A program made the position numbers and the translations under genes. DNA of 64,000 nucleotides from Conchocele bisecta. Its lineage: Eukaryota; Mollusca; Bivalvia; Lucinida; Thyasiridae. This document shows, piece after piece, positions 30,801 to 45,800 of this stretch. Every line of letters starts with the position of its first letter. Positions within the stretch are counted from its first letter, which is position 1. The stretch lies in contig JAQRGA010000053.1 in assembly GCA_029237695.1 (NCBI GenBank), forward strand, positions 62,001-126,000. The letters are read 5' to 3'. The notes beneath the pieces are model-generated. The model was not told the origin of the DNA. It was given only the letters and a program-made list of their open reading frames with translations, and did not search any database.

Positions 30801-33800
30801 AATTGTTGTCCATCGATAGTGTACCGGTAAATAACCCTGGTACAGTGTAACCACTCTACAGAGCTCCAGATAAGCTGCGTATTTGCTTAAATACCAATTA
30901 AAATTGCCAAAAACCCAATTGAAATCAGAAGTAGCGAGTATCAAAAAGCAATAAAAAAATTGTGGTACCTTTATCATGCTGCAGAAAACAATAAACAGAC
31001 CACAAATAGAGCATATTTTTCTTAATTTCCATGAAAAGACATCTTAGTATTTCATTAATGAAATGCCAAGACATGTTTTCATTTCGAAGCAAACTATTCA
31101 ATAATTGCTGTCAGTTGATGTGTAAACAGTTGTGTGATTTTATTTTACCCAGTTAAAATTTTTAAATACCCAATTGCTTCAGAAATGATGGAGTGACTAT
31201 ATACTTAATTACTAATTCCTTATCTGGAGCCCTGACTACACTGCACAACCAGCAACTGACAGTGTGGTTTGATTTTGACGTGTTTCACTGCCATTTATTA
31301 TATCAGATGATTATGTCTGTCCACAATTTCAGAGCTCAAAAATGTATTGGTGCACATTTAACTGACTATAGTGTATTGGTGCACATTTAACTGACTATAG
31401 TGTATTGGTGCACATTTAACTGACTATAGTGTATTGGTGCACATTTAACTGACTATAGTGCACATTTAACTGACTATAGTGTATTGGTGCACATTCAACT
31501 GACTATAGTGTATTGGTGCACATTCAACTGACTATAGTGTATTGGTGCACATTTAACTGACTATAGTGTATTGGTGCACATTCAACTGACTATAGTGTAT
31601 TGGTGCACATTTAACTTACTTTAGTGTATTGGTGCACATTTAACTGACTATAGTGTATTGGTGCACATTCAACTGACTATAGTGTATTGGTGCACATTTA
31701 ACTGACTATAGTGTATTGGTGCACATTTAACTGACTATAGTGTATTGGTGCACATTAGTGTATTGGTGCACATTTAACTGACTATAGTGCGACCTCTCCA
31801 GAGCTCCAGATAAGTTTTGTATCTAAAGAGTATTTACCGTCAAATTTCAAATGCGATGCATGTTTACTTTTACAAATGTATTATTGATGTTTTTCCTTAT
31901 TAAATAGGGAACAAATGATAACAAAAAAAAGTTAAAAAATCACTTCTTTCAGCTGCAAAAAGCAAACACTGTTTGCTTTTTGCAGCTCAACTAAGTAAAT
32001 TTTTAAGTTTATGACGTTATTTTCACTACTCAATTTGAAAATCAATGCGTATTTTCACATTGCTGTGAGTATTTTGTACTCCCACTTTTGATAATCAATG
32101 CGTATTCTGCATAAAATACGCCAGTACGCAGCTTGTCTGGAGCTCTGCTTCTCTGAACTGGACACCCTTGGGACCTCCAGGGTGTCCAGTTTAGAGGTTC
32201 CACTGTAACCTCGGTGCATAGGACGGGACATGTCTCTGACAACCTGCTCAACTCAGTTGTTGGTGCGACTGGAGAAATAGGGCTTATGGGCTATGCGACC
32301 AGTGTAGCCTCGGGTCAGCATCCACGCAATCCGCGCAGTCTGATCAGGGCCTGCACTTTTCGCCATTCAGTCAATGAAACCATTGTAATGCCCCTAACAT
32401 ATAATTTTGATCGTTATCAAGCTTCAGGAGTGCGCTAGATGATCAGAAGTTTGAATATCCACAAATTCCATAAGCCCCATTGCTCCAGTCAGAGCCACAT
32501 TTACAGGATACACCGGGTAAACAGTGAGATGACAGAGAGCCAGTCATGCATGCATGCATTGCTCCAGTCAGAGCCACATTTACAGGATACACCGAGTAAA
32601 CAGTGAGATGACAGAGAGCCAGTCATGCATGCATGCATTGCTCCAGTTAGAGCCACATTTACAGGATACACCGGGTAAACAGTGAGATGACAGAGAGCCA
32701 GTCATGCATGCATGCGTTGCTCCAGTCAGAGCCACATTTACAGGATACACCGGGTAAACAGTGAGATGACAGAGAGCCAGTCATGCATGCATGCATTGCT
32801 CCAGTCAGAGCCACATTTACAGGATACACCGGGTAAACAGTGGGGGGGGGAGAATGACAGAGAGCCAGTCATGCATGCGCGGTCGGTTCGGTTGAAGTTG
32901 ACCGAGAACGGCTGGAGAGAGAGGTTGCGCAGGAGAAGGAGAAACAACGACAGACACACGTGAAAAACAAAAACCTCGCCGGCAAGCTGAAGGCAGAGAA
33001 AGATGAGGTAACCCTTAAGAAAGTTAATAACCCTTTCACCCCTAAGTAACTGGAATGGATTTTTATATGTTAATTTCGGGCAAATCACAAAATTATTTTC
33101 AGACTAGTCCATTTATGAAAATGGGGTGTTTTTGTTCTCAAAAATGTGAAAATTACTTGCAAGAAGTGTAGATCCTGATGAGACGGCTCGTCACGAGCCG
33201 GCTAATATGGATCTACACTTTTTGCCAATACCGCTATACAGGCGTGTGGTGTTTGCCAATACCGCTATACAAGCGTGTGGTGTTTGCCAATACCGCTATA
33301 CAGGCGTGTGGTGTTGAAAGGGTTAAGCCGGTCAACCATACAGAATATGGGGCCAACAGTTGCACTTGCTGTAGATCCAGATGAGCTGGCTCGTAGTGAG
33401 CTGGCTCATCAGGATCTGCAATGTTTGTTGTCATTTCTTTTGATATCCGTTTATATTTGGAATATTCCAAACAACCAATTTAAAATGAGCCATAAACAGC
33501 AATTTATGCAACTCGGATATAGAAAGTTAGAAACCATTAGACATATTTTCTGGCAGTGTCCTCAAGCACAAACATTGCTAACCAACCTGATAGAATTGCT
33601 AGCCAACCTGATAGAATTGCTATTAAACAAATAATAGCATAACAATAGAGCTAACAGAAAAATATTTTTTATTTGGACTTTTTGAAAATGTGACATCTGA
33701 AATTGACAAAATTATTTTCTTTGAAACAAAAGCGTATATATATCGATCAAGAACAATAAAACAGAATCTATATTTTACTGCACTAAAATCAAGACTGACA

Positions 33801-36800
33801 GCAACATTTAAAATCCATCGTGAAATTGCTCAAAACAATAACACATTAGAAAATTTTTATGCAAAATGGAACAATAATTACAAAACGCTATTCCTGAATG
33901 CACAACACCCTTCACCGAAAAACTAATAAATATAGGTACAGTCGCACCTGTACTAACGGCCACCTGTATTAAGCGTCTCCCTCCGTTAAGCGGCCATTTT
34001 ATTTCCCCCCAATGAAAATTACTCTAAAATGCACCTGTATTAAGTGTGAACCTGTCTAAACGCGGCCAACGGCCAGGCAAAATCGTCCATTTTGACTCGA
34101 AATCCTCGTTTTAGCGACCATTCTCGGCAAAATATCGGAAATTCTAAAAAAAAGCTGGAACCAAATTCGTTCAGGTAAACCCCATTTCCCACTCCCAGTG
34201 ACCTAAATCTCTCAAATTGCAGGCCTGCCAAACTGTTTACAATACCATTTCAATTTGTTTTATGACACCCGATTGTTTGACCAAATTTTCATCACATCGT
34301 TACGCGATTCACTAAAATCATGCCTACCCGCTGTGACAATAAAAGTCACGGGTCGATAGTTTCAATAATCCCCTAGCCAAACATTGCTTCTGGCTACTAT
34401 AATTGTCAGTTCAAAACATGTGTTATTCTCGTGACCAAGTTATTTATACAGTACAGCCAATCACTGGTAAGTAAAGGCAGCCCTTAGTGGCATGATTGAC
34501 AGGTTACTGTGGCGAAAGACGTCAGCAACATATCGGGCGCCAGATGCGAGTTGTTTCTGGCTAGTAAAAATAATAAGCTGGTTCGCCCAGACAATTTCGG
34601 CGATTTCGTACCTACGTACTTTCGTCCTTTTGCAACTTTTTTCCAATCGATGTTAACGTAACCTGATTTTTATGATAATTCAGTTTGGTATTAACTAAAT
34701 ATACAGAATTTATGCACATCCAAGTTCATAAATGATATTTTAAGTGAATTTAAACGGATTAATTTGCTATTCGTCTAAAGTATTTACATAAATGCTGTTT
34801 CATTACATGTACACAGTTAAAAGAGGTTCAAATGGGTGGTAACACCATATACTTTCGAGATGAAATAAACAACAGCCCTTCAGCTTTTACAACAGCCCTT
34901 CCACATATGCATGCATCATAATGTGCAAGTTATAGCGAGCGTGGCATGGGGACTGCTGTTATGAGCTGAGCTATGCTGACCGTGGCCTAACTACTTATAT
35001 TTATCAGTTCAAAAAATGTACATATGAACTTAAGACAAGTTTGACTGTACATTAATTGTACATATAAATATATATGGAACAAGTCGATCCAAGATGAACC
35101 TCCATTAAGCGCTCACCTGTGTTAAGCAAGCAATTTTGGACTTTCCCATGGCTGCTTGCTTAAGACAAGTTTGACTGTACTATCAAATACAAATGTATGT
35201 CAATACAATATCTTAATGTTATTAACCAGCCACCACCCTTATACATTCTTCGATTCATTTCTAATCACACACCATATTGTATGTTTCTTGGTGTACAAAT
35301 GTTTTGACATGTATTCATTATACAGAGAGCTATTACGGGGAGAATAAAAACATGTCCAAACTGAAAAATAAATAAAAGCAATGGCCATGTTGGAATGGTG
35401 CACCTGATGAACCGGACTGTAATCGTGAACACACTCTTGTCATACAGCATCGGCCTCGTGCCTGGGAATTCTCAGCCTTATGAAGTGTAGCGGGGCTCCA
35501 GATAAGCTGCGTATTTGCTTAAATACCCAATTAAAATTGCCAAAAACCAAATTGAAATCAGATGTAGCGAGAGTATCAAAAACCTTTCTAGAATTTATCT
35601 CTTGTTACCAATTGAGATTATGATGTGAAACTTCATATACACATTTATCACCATTTATCGTGATTAATAAGCATACTACACCAATACCCAGGGTCAAGGA
35701 CTTTGAATTTCAATCCAGGCATCATGGGCGAGCATTTGTTGGATTTACCGACCATCTAGTTGTCACTATTATTGACCTCTAAAAAAAAGTGTCATTAATG
35801 GAATAATTCAAAAATTAGTATGAAAAAGCCATTGTAGGATAACCAGGGTTGAAAGAGTTAAACCCGAGACGCCATAATGACTGTTTATGTGTCGGTCGAC
35901 AGTTGAAGCGGGCCCAGGCTGTGATGAAGGACCGGGACGGCCAGTACAAACACGAGGTGAGGAAGAAGGAGCGGGAGGTGAACAAACTGATGGAGCGACT
36001 ACACCAGCTGCTCATGGATAAAAACCCTGACCGCAGGATTGGTGAGTTAAAATCCCTACTGCATGATTGGTGACTGCAGGATTGGTGAGTCAAAGTCCCT
36101 ACCGCAGGATTGGTGACCGCAGGATTGGTGAGTCAAAACCCTGACTTCGGGATTGGTGAGTCAAAACCCTGACCGCAGGATTGGTGAGTCAAAACCCTGA
36201 CCGCAGGATTGGTGAGTCAAAACCCTGACCACAGGATTGGTGAGTCAAAATCCTGACCACAGGATTGGGGAGTCACTGGCACCCTGTCTGCAGGATTGGT
36301 GAGTCAAAACCCCGACTGCAGGATTGGTGAGTTACTGGCACCCCGACCGCAGGATTGGTGAGTCACTGCCACACCGACCGCAGGATTGGTGAGTCACTGG
36401 CATCCCGACCACAGGATCTGGCATCCCGACCGCAGGATTGGTGAGTCACTGCCACACCGACCGCAGGATTAGTGAGTCACTGGCATCCCGACCGCAGGAT
36501 TGATGTGTCACTGGCAGCCCGACCGCAGGATCTGGCATCCCTGAATTCGCCCCCCCCCCCCCCCAGGATTGGTGGAGTCACTGGCCACACCGACCGCAGG
36601 ATCTGGGCACAACCCCGACCGCAGGATTGGTGGAGTCATTGGCCCCCGACCGCGACCGCAGGTTGGTGAGTCACTGCCACCCCGACCGCAGGGATTGGTG
36701 AGTCACTGCCACCCCGACCGCAGGGTTTGTGAGTCACTGCCACCCCTGGACTTGCCTAGGATTGGATGAGTCAACTGCCACCCGGACGGACCGCAGGGGG

Positions 36801-39800
36801 ATTGTTGGTGAGTCACTGCCACCCCAACCGCAGGATTGGTGAGTCACTGCCACCCCCGGACCGCAGGATTGGGTGGAGTCACTGCCACCCCGAACTGCAG
36901 GATTGGTGAGTCACTGCCTACCCGACCGCAGGAATTCTGGCACCCCGGAACCGCACAGGATTGGTGGAGTCAACTGGCAACCGCCCAACGTGGTTATCTT
37001 GTCTGTGAAACGTTGTTGATGTTGAGATTGTGAAAAAAACAGTCGTCTAACATCAATAGAAATCTATTGACCATTTGTATTCCTTGTGTTTCAATATATA
37101 TAGTCGAACCTCCCCGAACGGCCACCTCTCTACAACAGCCACCTCTCTGTAACAGCTGCTATTTTATATCCCAAATGGATGAGTTCATCTATATCTAACC
37201 CTTACACTGCTGAGCATGAACATTGTCGTTTGATGTTCATTTTGCATTCTTTCACAATAAAAACATGTTTTGACAGCATTTTAGAATCATTTCCATTGGA
37301 AATGATTCTAAAATGCTGTCAAAACATGTTTTTATTGAGAATTATTGAAGAAAATAAATAAACATCAGACGATAAAATTGTATTCAGCATTAACCTCCCT
37401 ACAACAGCCACCTCTCTATAACAGCCAATTTTGCCTCTTCCCATGGGTGGCTGTTGTAGAGAGGTTGCACTGTATGATAATAATACAACACATACATAGG
37501 TTTTAACCCTTAGACCGCTACACTCAACAATTGTTGTCTGCTTTTCTATCTTGCCATATTTCTCAATAAAAACATGGTTTGTCAAAGCATGTTGTAACTT
37601 ATTCTAAAGTGCTGGCAAAGCGTGTTTTTGATGATAAAAATGGAAAATAGAAAATAAATAGCAGACAACAAAAAATTAAGATAGCGGTGTAAGGGTTAAA
37701 ATAAAACAATTATCCCATTCATGTGTACATTGGTTTGCTAATGCCCAAAAATGTTGACAATATTGAGATATTTTGTGACTGTATCTCAGATGGTACTTGC
37801 GAAGATGCAATTCACAAAAACAGTTGAGATGAATAATCATGAACACAGTCATAACTTGTCCTTGGCCATAAACGAGCATTTGACCAGCTAATTATCGCAT
37901 TTGCATGTCAGCGTTCGCTGTATGGCATCATCTAACGGGAAAGCCCCGCTAGTAGCGACGTAATTCCTTTCAACGATACATAACCACTGACTACCGTAAT
38001 GCTGCAGAAACGACCAAAGACAAACCCACTTGAAACTCTTCAACAGCTTTATTACAAGATATGCTTAGCATTGCATACTTCTATATAAACACTGTAATAC
38101 CTTAAAGGACCTCTTGAATGTTGCTGTGTTTAATATGCGCATTGTACTCCTTGACAATCGAACTAGCGGGTGAAAACCGCATGCAAATATTCTATATTCC
38201 ATCTCTGTTACACGAATAAGCACTCTCGGATCACGAGACCGGTCCGAGATGTGTTTTTTAATGTAAACAAACCTATTGTTCACCTTTTTAGAGCGCATGC
38301 GTAAATCTGACACATGTAAGGGTTTTGCACTGTTAGTGACAATTCCTGATTTTATGAATATTTATGGTATGGGTCATATAATATTTATGGTATGGTCATA
38401 TAATATTTATGGTATGGGTTTATAATAAAACAAGTTTATCTTTTGAGTCGGTGTACATGAGATTTACGGACCTGAAAAAAGTGATACCCCAACCCTTATA
38501 TTTAGCCTTATCTAGAATACAGGTAGAGGCACAGGCATTTGGCATGTTTCGGCTTTCATCGGTATAACTATATACAAACAAGGTTGTAACTTTGGTTGTA
38601 CACGACCTCGTATCATGTTCATTTGAGAATTATTGTTACCTTGCTAAAATAACATAGTTAGAACATATTTATACAAATAATATCGAATTACAGCTCCTTT
38701 TCCTAGGTCGGACACAACCTTGTATCATAACAAGTGAAATAATGTGTTTAAGGCTCTAACGTCAATATTGTAGGGGCAAGTTCATTTGCTCATTTGAAAA
38801 GTATCGATATCCTGCAGAAATACATAGAATGCAAAGAAAATTACAATTTTAAACATATTTTGATATGATACAAGGTCGTGTCCGACCAAACTTATATATA
38901 GAGTTATACGGATGAAAGCGGAAACATGCCGAATGCCTGTGGGTAGAGGGCCAGTACCATATGGAGGACTAGTAGCCTATTTCACCAACATTGCAAGGTA
39001 TACTTTTCTTGCAAAGTATACTTTGAGGGAGACACTGAATTTATTACATTATCACAGCCATGTTGGCTGTGATAATGTAATAAATTCAGTAGAATAATTC
39101 TGCATACTTTTAATCATCAAATATATGCAGTTCTTAGTTCTATATGAAATAATGCATTTCAGGAAAAATATCTGATTACTCCCTCAAAGCATACTTTGCT
39201 AAAAAAGTATACTTTGTAATGTTGGTGATTTCGGCTACACTAGCTGAACGTAAGCTGTACAGTAGCTGCACATTTTCCGTTTTATAGGCAACAGGTTGCA
39301 CGGTCAACGGTATAAATTTGCATAATAGCATTTACACTTTGCACACTAAAATATAGACAAAACCTGTAGGGCATTGACGTTCATACTTCGCTATATTGTT
39401 ATTGAGAGACAATTCTACAATACAAGACAAAAATATTATCATGAACTCACATAATCAAGTGTGTATTAGCAAAATTCTTAGGTCACTCTCCATGAAGTAG
39501 AAAGTACACAAAGAATGCTTCAAACTCAAATTTGGGAAGACTATTCCGTCATAACACTTAGGTAATGCAATGTAATGTAATGTAATTAGAGTTATGTACT
39601 CAGAACTAGTTTCTTATCTGTACAGCTGTCTTCAAATCTTTTAATGTTTTTGATGAAAAAAAACGCCAATGCTCTGTGTGACTTAGGCCCTCGTCGGTGC
39701 TCTGGTCCAATTGGATACTGGCCCTCTATGTAACAATCCTGCACAAGGCTAAAGTTATAGCTGGCATGGGCAAGGACGCTAATCTTGAAGGCTATTATCA

Positions 39801-42800
39801 CGATTCAGCCCTGCCTACCCTTTTTTAAAACCGAACAACTAGTGATGACTGGTGGAGACCTATTGTGTTACACCATAGATGGAGGGATATACACTTATAA
39901 TATAGACATGAATTGGAAAATATACAATACACCCTTATAAACCAGGGGCCCGTTTCACTAAACTTTGTAGGACTAAAATGTTCGTAAGTGTAAATTTAGG
40001 ATCGTCTGGAAATTTCAATTGATGGATTTGTATTTATAGAGCATAGGCTGCATCATAATTATGCACTTACGAACATTTTAGTCATACAAGGTTTGTGTAC
40101 AAAAATAGACAACACACCCTTATAAACCAGTGCTTTATTGCAGAAGGAGCTCAATTTGCAAATATAAAGGTCACTTGAATACAATTACACACTCAACTCA
40201 ATTGAGAGAAAAAAAAGCCAATAAAATTACAAAAAAAAGGAGATTTTTCAAAAAAAAATGAGGGAATAAAGGAAATATAGCCGAATCATGAAATTAAGGA
40301 GATCCCCTGAAATAAAGTAGATGTGGTCACACTGCGTTTTGCTACAGGCACGACACAAAGACAAACCCACTTTAAACTTTTCAAAAGCTTTATTACAAGA
40401 TGTACATTGCGCTCTTCTATGTAATCACCAGAAACATTGTGTGTGACCGCAACATACGTTGTACATGTACTTAACATTGCACTCTTCTATGTAATCACCA
40501 GAAACACAGTGTGTGACCGTAACATACGTTGTACATGTACTTGTATTTAACATTGCACTCTTCTATGTAATCACCAGAAACACAGTGTGTGACCGTAACA
40601 TACGTTGTACATGTACATGTATTTAACATTGCACTCTTCTATGTAATCACCAGAAACACAGTGTGTGACCGTAACATACGTTGAACATGTACTTGTATTT
40701 AACATTGCACTCTTCTATGTAATCACCAGAAACACAGTGTGTGACCGTAACATACGTTGAACATGTACTTGTATTTAACATTGCACTCTTCTATGTAATC
40801 ACCAGAAACACAGTGTGTGACCGTAACATACGTTGAACATGTACTTTTATTTAACATTGCACTCTTCTATGTAATCACCAGAAACACAGTGTGTGACCGT
40901 AACATACATTGAACATGTACTTGTATTTAACATTGCACTCTTCTATGTAATCACCAGAAACACAGTGTGTGACCGTAACATACGTTGTACATGTACATGC
41001 ATGATATGCAAAAATAACAGAATTTTATGCAAAAATAACAGAATTCATCAATGCGAGAAGTCAGTGTTATCGCTGATGTAATCAGACGTCCAGTGAAAAT
41101 ATATGTGAGAACTCCTATCAGAAAACACACCTGTCAGTTCAGCTCATCAGGAAACATAACTCTGGGTGTCCCAAATCACTAAGCCTGTTACGATTGTTTC
41201 CCTTGGTAATAATAATTTGGTTCAAGAATTGACAAACATTAAAATTCTGGCACCCGTGTACAAGTGTGGATTAGTTGTCCCCAGTCACCCACCTGTACAT
41301 GGCTTATGGGTTTTGTGACCTGTGTAGATCTAGATCAGCCTGTGCAATACCTACATATTGAGATAGATTGTGTTTATCGACCGTGGATTCGTGTGATTAC
41401 AGGTATGGAGATGGTCGGTATTCTACAGAGAGGCGACGCCAAACGGAGCACGTGGAAAAATAAAGGCAACAACACCAAGTATGAATTCTGATTGCCAGAT
41501 AAACCTTGCTATCAGACAAACGCTCGTCTGATATTCTCCATATAAGAGTTGTCAATTTAGTTTGTCAGACTTGCTTCAGAAACTATGCGAATTCTTTGGC
41601 GAGCCTCTGAATTCCTACATGTTCCCGAGCCGTACCTGATAAACCTTGATATCAAAATAGTGGCCCTGTATACTCCACACAGTGAAACTTAAACATTTTC
41701 TATCCTTGCCTGATAAACCGTGATATCAAAATGGTGGCCCTGTATACTCCATACAGTGAAACTTACACGTTTCTAGCCTTGCCTGATAAACCTTGATATT
41801 CGTAGAAACAAGCCTGAATTCTTCATATGCGGCTGTGACTGCAGAAATGCGGCTTATGGGATTTGTGGCCAGTCTAGCTCTTGATCCATTATGATTATGC
41901 GTTTTGCGACCAGTGTAGATCCAGATCAGCCTGTGCATCTGCAGTCTGATCAGGATCTGCACTGTTCGTCATTCTACCAATGTTTCTGTGTTGGACATTT
42001 TTATGTCATTTTATCGCTGTGTTTCCCAGCCTTGCCTGATAAACCTTGATATGCCTTATGTTCTCAGAGCTCCAGATAAGTTTTGTATCTAGAGTAATTT
42101 ACCCCCAGATTTCAAATTCAATGTGTATTTTACTTTTATCAATGTATTATTGATTTCTTACTTTAGTATTAAATAGGGAAAAAATGATGAAAAAGATAAC
42201 AAATTTAAAAATTCACCTATTTGAACTGCAAAAAGCAATTTTGCAGCTCAACTAAGTAAATTTTCAACTTTATTACATTATTTTCACTACTTAAACTGAA
42301 AATCAATACGTATTTTCGCATTGGTGTGAGTATTTTGTACTCCCACTTTTGATAATCAATGCGTATTCTGCTAAAATAAGTGCGTAAAATACGGCAATAC
42401 GCACCTTATTTGGAGCTCGGTGTTCTGTGCTGTAGACAGGAGGAGATGTACCAGATGTTGATCACGAACTACGAGGGCAAGCAGCAGGAGTTGAAGGTTG
42501 AGAACAACGACCTTCGCGACTGTCTCCTCGACATGCAGCGCGAACTGACGGCCGTGCTCGGTGACGTAGATGACGCGTCACACGGCAATAAGAAACAGGT
42601 GTGGGGGCATACTTTGTCTTGTCGTAGTTATGTTGTATACTATGGCTGAATAATTGTATCCCCTGGACGAAAGTCGGGGGATACCATGGATTTGACACCG
42701 AACATCATCCACGTCGGTGTTCGCCGCAGACCTTCTTATCTGGAGCCTAACTCAAATACCTTTTGGAATATTGTCATGAAACTTCACTCATGCATATACC

Positions 42801-45800
42801 ATGGCCCATGTCGTGCACAAGAATGACAACTCTTGCCTCACACATGTTCGAGTTACCGCCCTTTGTTTTTTTGCGCACTGATTTCTTGTCCGGAGCATAA
42901 CACGAATACCCTTTGGAATATCACACATGCATAGAACACGACCCAAGGGTATGTCGCTCACACAAATGATAACTCTTGCCTCACTAATTTTTGAGTTATC
43001 TACTTTTTTTTGTGCACTGATTTTTTTTCTGGAGCATAACTTAAATGACATTTGGAATATTTTCATGAAACTTCACACATACATTGTACATACCGGTAGA
43101 CCACGACTCTCACTGATTGTCACACTTGCGTAGACCACTATAGATCAGGTTACGTCTGTGTGCTTTTTTATCGGAAGCGACAATGGTCACTAATCCCCAT
43201 TTCTACAGGCACAGATCTGTGACTTCAAATGAGATGAACTGAACATTTAATATGATGTTTACATTATTCATGTGTTCTTTCTATAGTCCATCCATGTGGG
43301 ATGGGTTTTGTCGAGCCTTGCTTGCGGAAAGCGAGACATAGTGATCACAATGACGTCCGGGTCCGTGCGTGTGTCTTACCGTCCGTCTGTCCGAAACCTG
43401 CGTTAAAGTTTTTAAATTCCTTATATCTCTGCAGTACTAAGTCACATTGACTTGAAACTTCATATGCTTATTGGTCATCATCCATATATTCATGCTGTAT
43501 CCCACTCATGCGGCCCCTGTGCCCTAAGGTCAAGGTCAAATGACTTAGAAGTTTGCGTTAAAGTTTTTGTCAAAATTTGCGTTAAAGTTTAGTCTCTGTA
43601 AACGTAATTACTTAGAAGTTTGCGTTATTATAAAATGTGCGTAAGTTTTTACATACCTTATATCTCCACAATTGTTACTCTAATTAATTTACTTCCAACT
43701 TCCAATACCTCCTTTTCATCATCCATATTTTCATTCCATAGCCTGCCCATGTGGTCCATATGTCCAAGGTCAAGGTCAAATGACTTTGAAATTTGTGTTG
43801 AAGTTTTTACATACCTTATAATTTATCTCCACAGCCCGGGCATTTGTTTAATTCTTAAATCGGAAAAATGTCTGTTTCACGAAAGCTGCCCAAATTTTAC
43901 GGGCATGTTAACAATGCAAAAACAATATCTTTTTGGATAATATTATATTATAGCAAAATTTAAGATTGATCCTTCTTTTTATTTTGTGAAATTTGGTAAA
44001 ATATTGATTTTATCACGAAAAATTGATTTGAGGGTTAACATGGGGGAAAAAGGAGGAAGACGATCAAGGGGAGGAGTCAAAAAACGAAGAATTTTGGATA
44101 TTAACTAGATACAGTAGAACTTCGATAACTAGAACAGGTCTGGCTCGAACACCATGGAAAACTCGAACTGGTTCGACAGTCCCGGCAAATTTCCTATATA
44201 ATTCATGTAATAAAACACCTTAAACTCGAACTATGAATTACTCGAACAGTCGAACCTGTGGATTAGTCCCGTGGATGGTCAAACAGTGGTAATTACCGCA
44301 AATAACTCGAACAGGTAAGTCTGTGATCAGCTGTTTGTCTAACGAGGTGCGAATTCCACCATTGCGGGCGGTCGCGTTGAGTAGTTTCCCTTGACGCGGG
44401 ATGACATTAAATCACGAATCGCAAACAATAGCGGCGTGAACCACAGTGAAAAGGACTTGAATGCGTTATGTGTCATGAACAAACGTTTACTTAAATTTGA
44501 CTTTGACAGAAGATGTGCCAATAACAAACAAACCGAGATCATGGAATTCTTCAGGCGTTAACTTATAATGTTTATAATTGTATACTGACATTGTTTCGTT
44601 TATATTTTCCGTTTGTATATTTATTCCAACCACTGTGCTATGTGCTATTTTTAGACACTGGGAATACCAGTATTATGTATAGACGCAAAGCGGAACATAG
44701 CGGTTTATTTGACGTATAATTAGATGTAAATATTGAATAAAACAGCAACTTTACAATTGTATTTGTTATTTTTCATTTCTCCCTCCAAATGTAATGCATA
44801 TACAATGGCATGTCACATCGGTCATCTCATATATTCACATAAGTGATTTTATTGACTGAATGTGACAGTACATTTTTGAAACTTCATTCCCTCGAACTAT
44901 GCATCGCTCGAACTCAAACTCGATTCCGTTGCCGGTTCGAGCGATCGAAGTTCTACTGTAGCTTGGAAATGATCTAACTAAGAAAACAAAAGTTAGATTT
45001 TAAAAATCGGTGTACTATTTCTGAAATTAGAAAGATTTCCCCATGTTAAATCCCCATAGACATCTCCACAGACTACTGGTTACAGTACTGGGTAAAGTAA
45101 TGTAATGTTGAAGAGCATGAAGAAATCACAATTAAAATAATAGTTCACACTGTGTCCAATTCAGCTGGCAATGAAAACATCATTCAGTGTTTGTTTGCTT
45201 TCTTTGCTGATTGACACTTGGTCCGTAAATTGACACATCGTAGTAACAAGTATAAAATAATGCAGTTTGACACATCGTCGTAACGAGTATAAAATAATGC
45301 AGTTTCAGTCTTTTCGGGACCAAATAAAATTCTTCAAATTTGGTGAAATATTTGGTGTAACAGTAGCCAGTTATATTGAAAATATTAGGATTTGAATTGG
45401 AACTTGGACATGACTTCGACATAACCAAAGATTTCAATGTAACCGACTTTGAGTTAATGAACGTATCTTATATCTCTGTGACTATGAACATAGACTGTAT
45501 CTTATATCTCTGTTACTATATAATGAACGTAGACAGTATCTTATATCTCTGTTACTATATAATGAACATAGACTGTATCTTATATCTCTGTTACTATATA
45601 ATGAATGTATACTGTATCTTATCTCTCTGTGACTATATAATGAACGTAGACTGTATCTTATATCTCTGTTACTATATAATGAATGTAGACGTATCTTATA
45701 TCTCTGTTAACTATAATGAATGTAGGACTGTATTCTTATTCTCTGTTACTATCTTGATTTAAATTATATAATGTAACATAGACTGTATCTTATATCTCTG

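Noticed and set aside
44339..44542. 67-aa minus-strand frame inside the CAGTAGAAC element
   Set aside because: No transposase motif is visible; could be a remnant, but I cannot support it as a gene.
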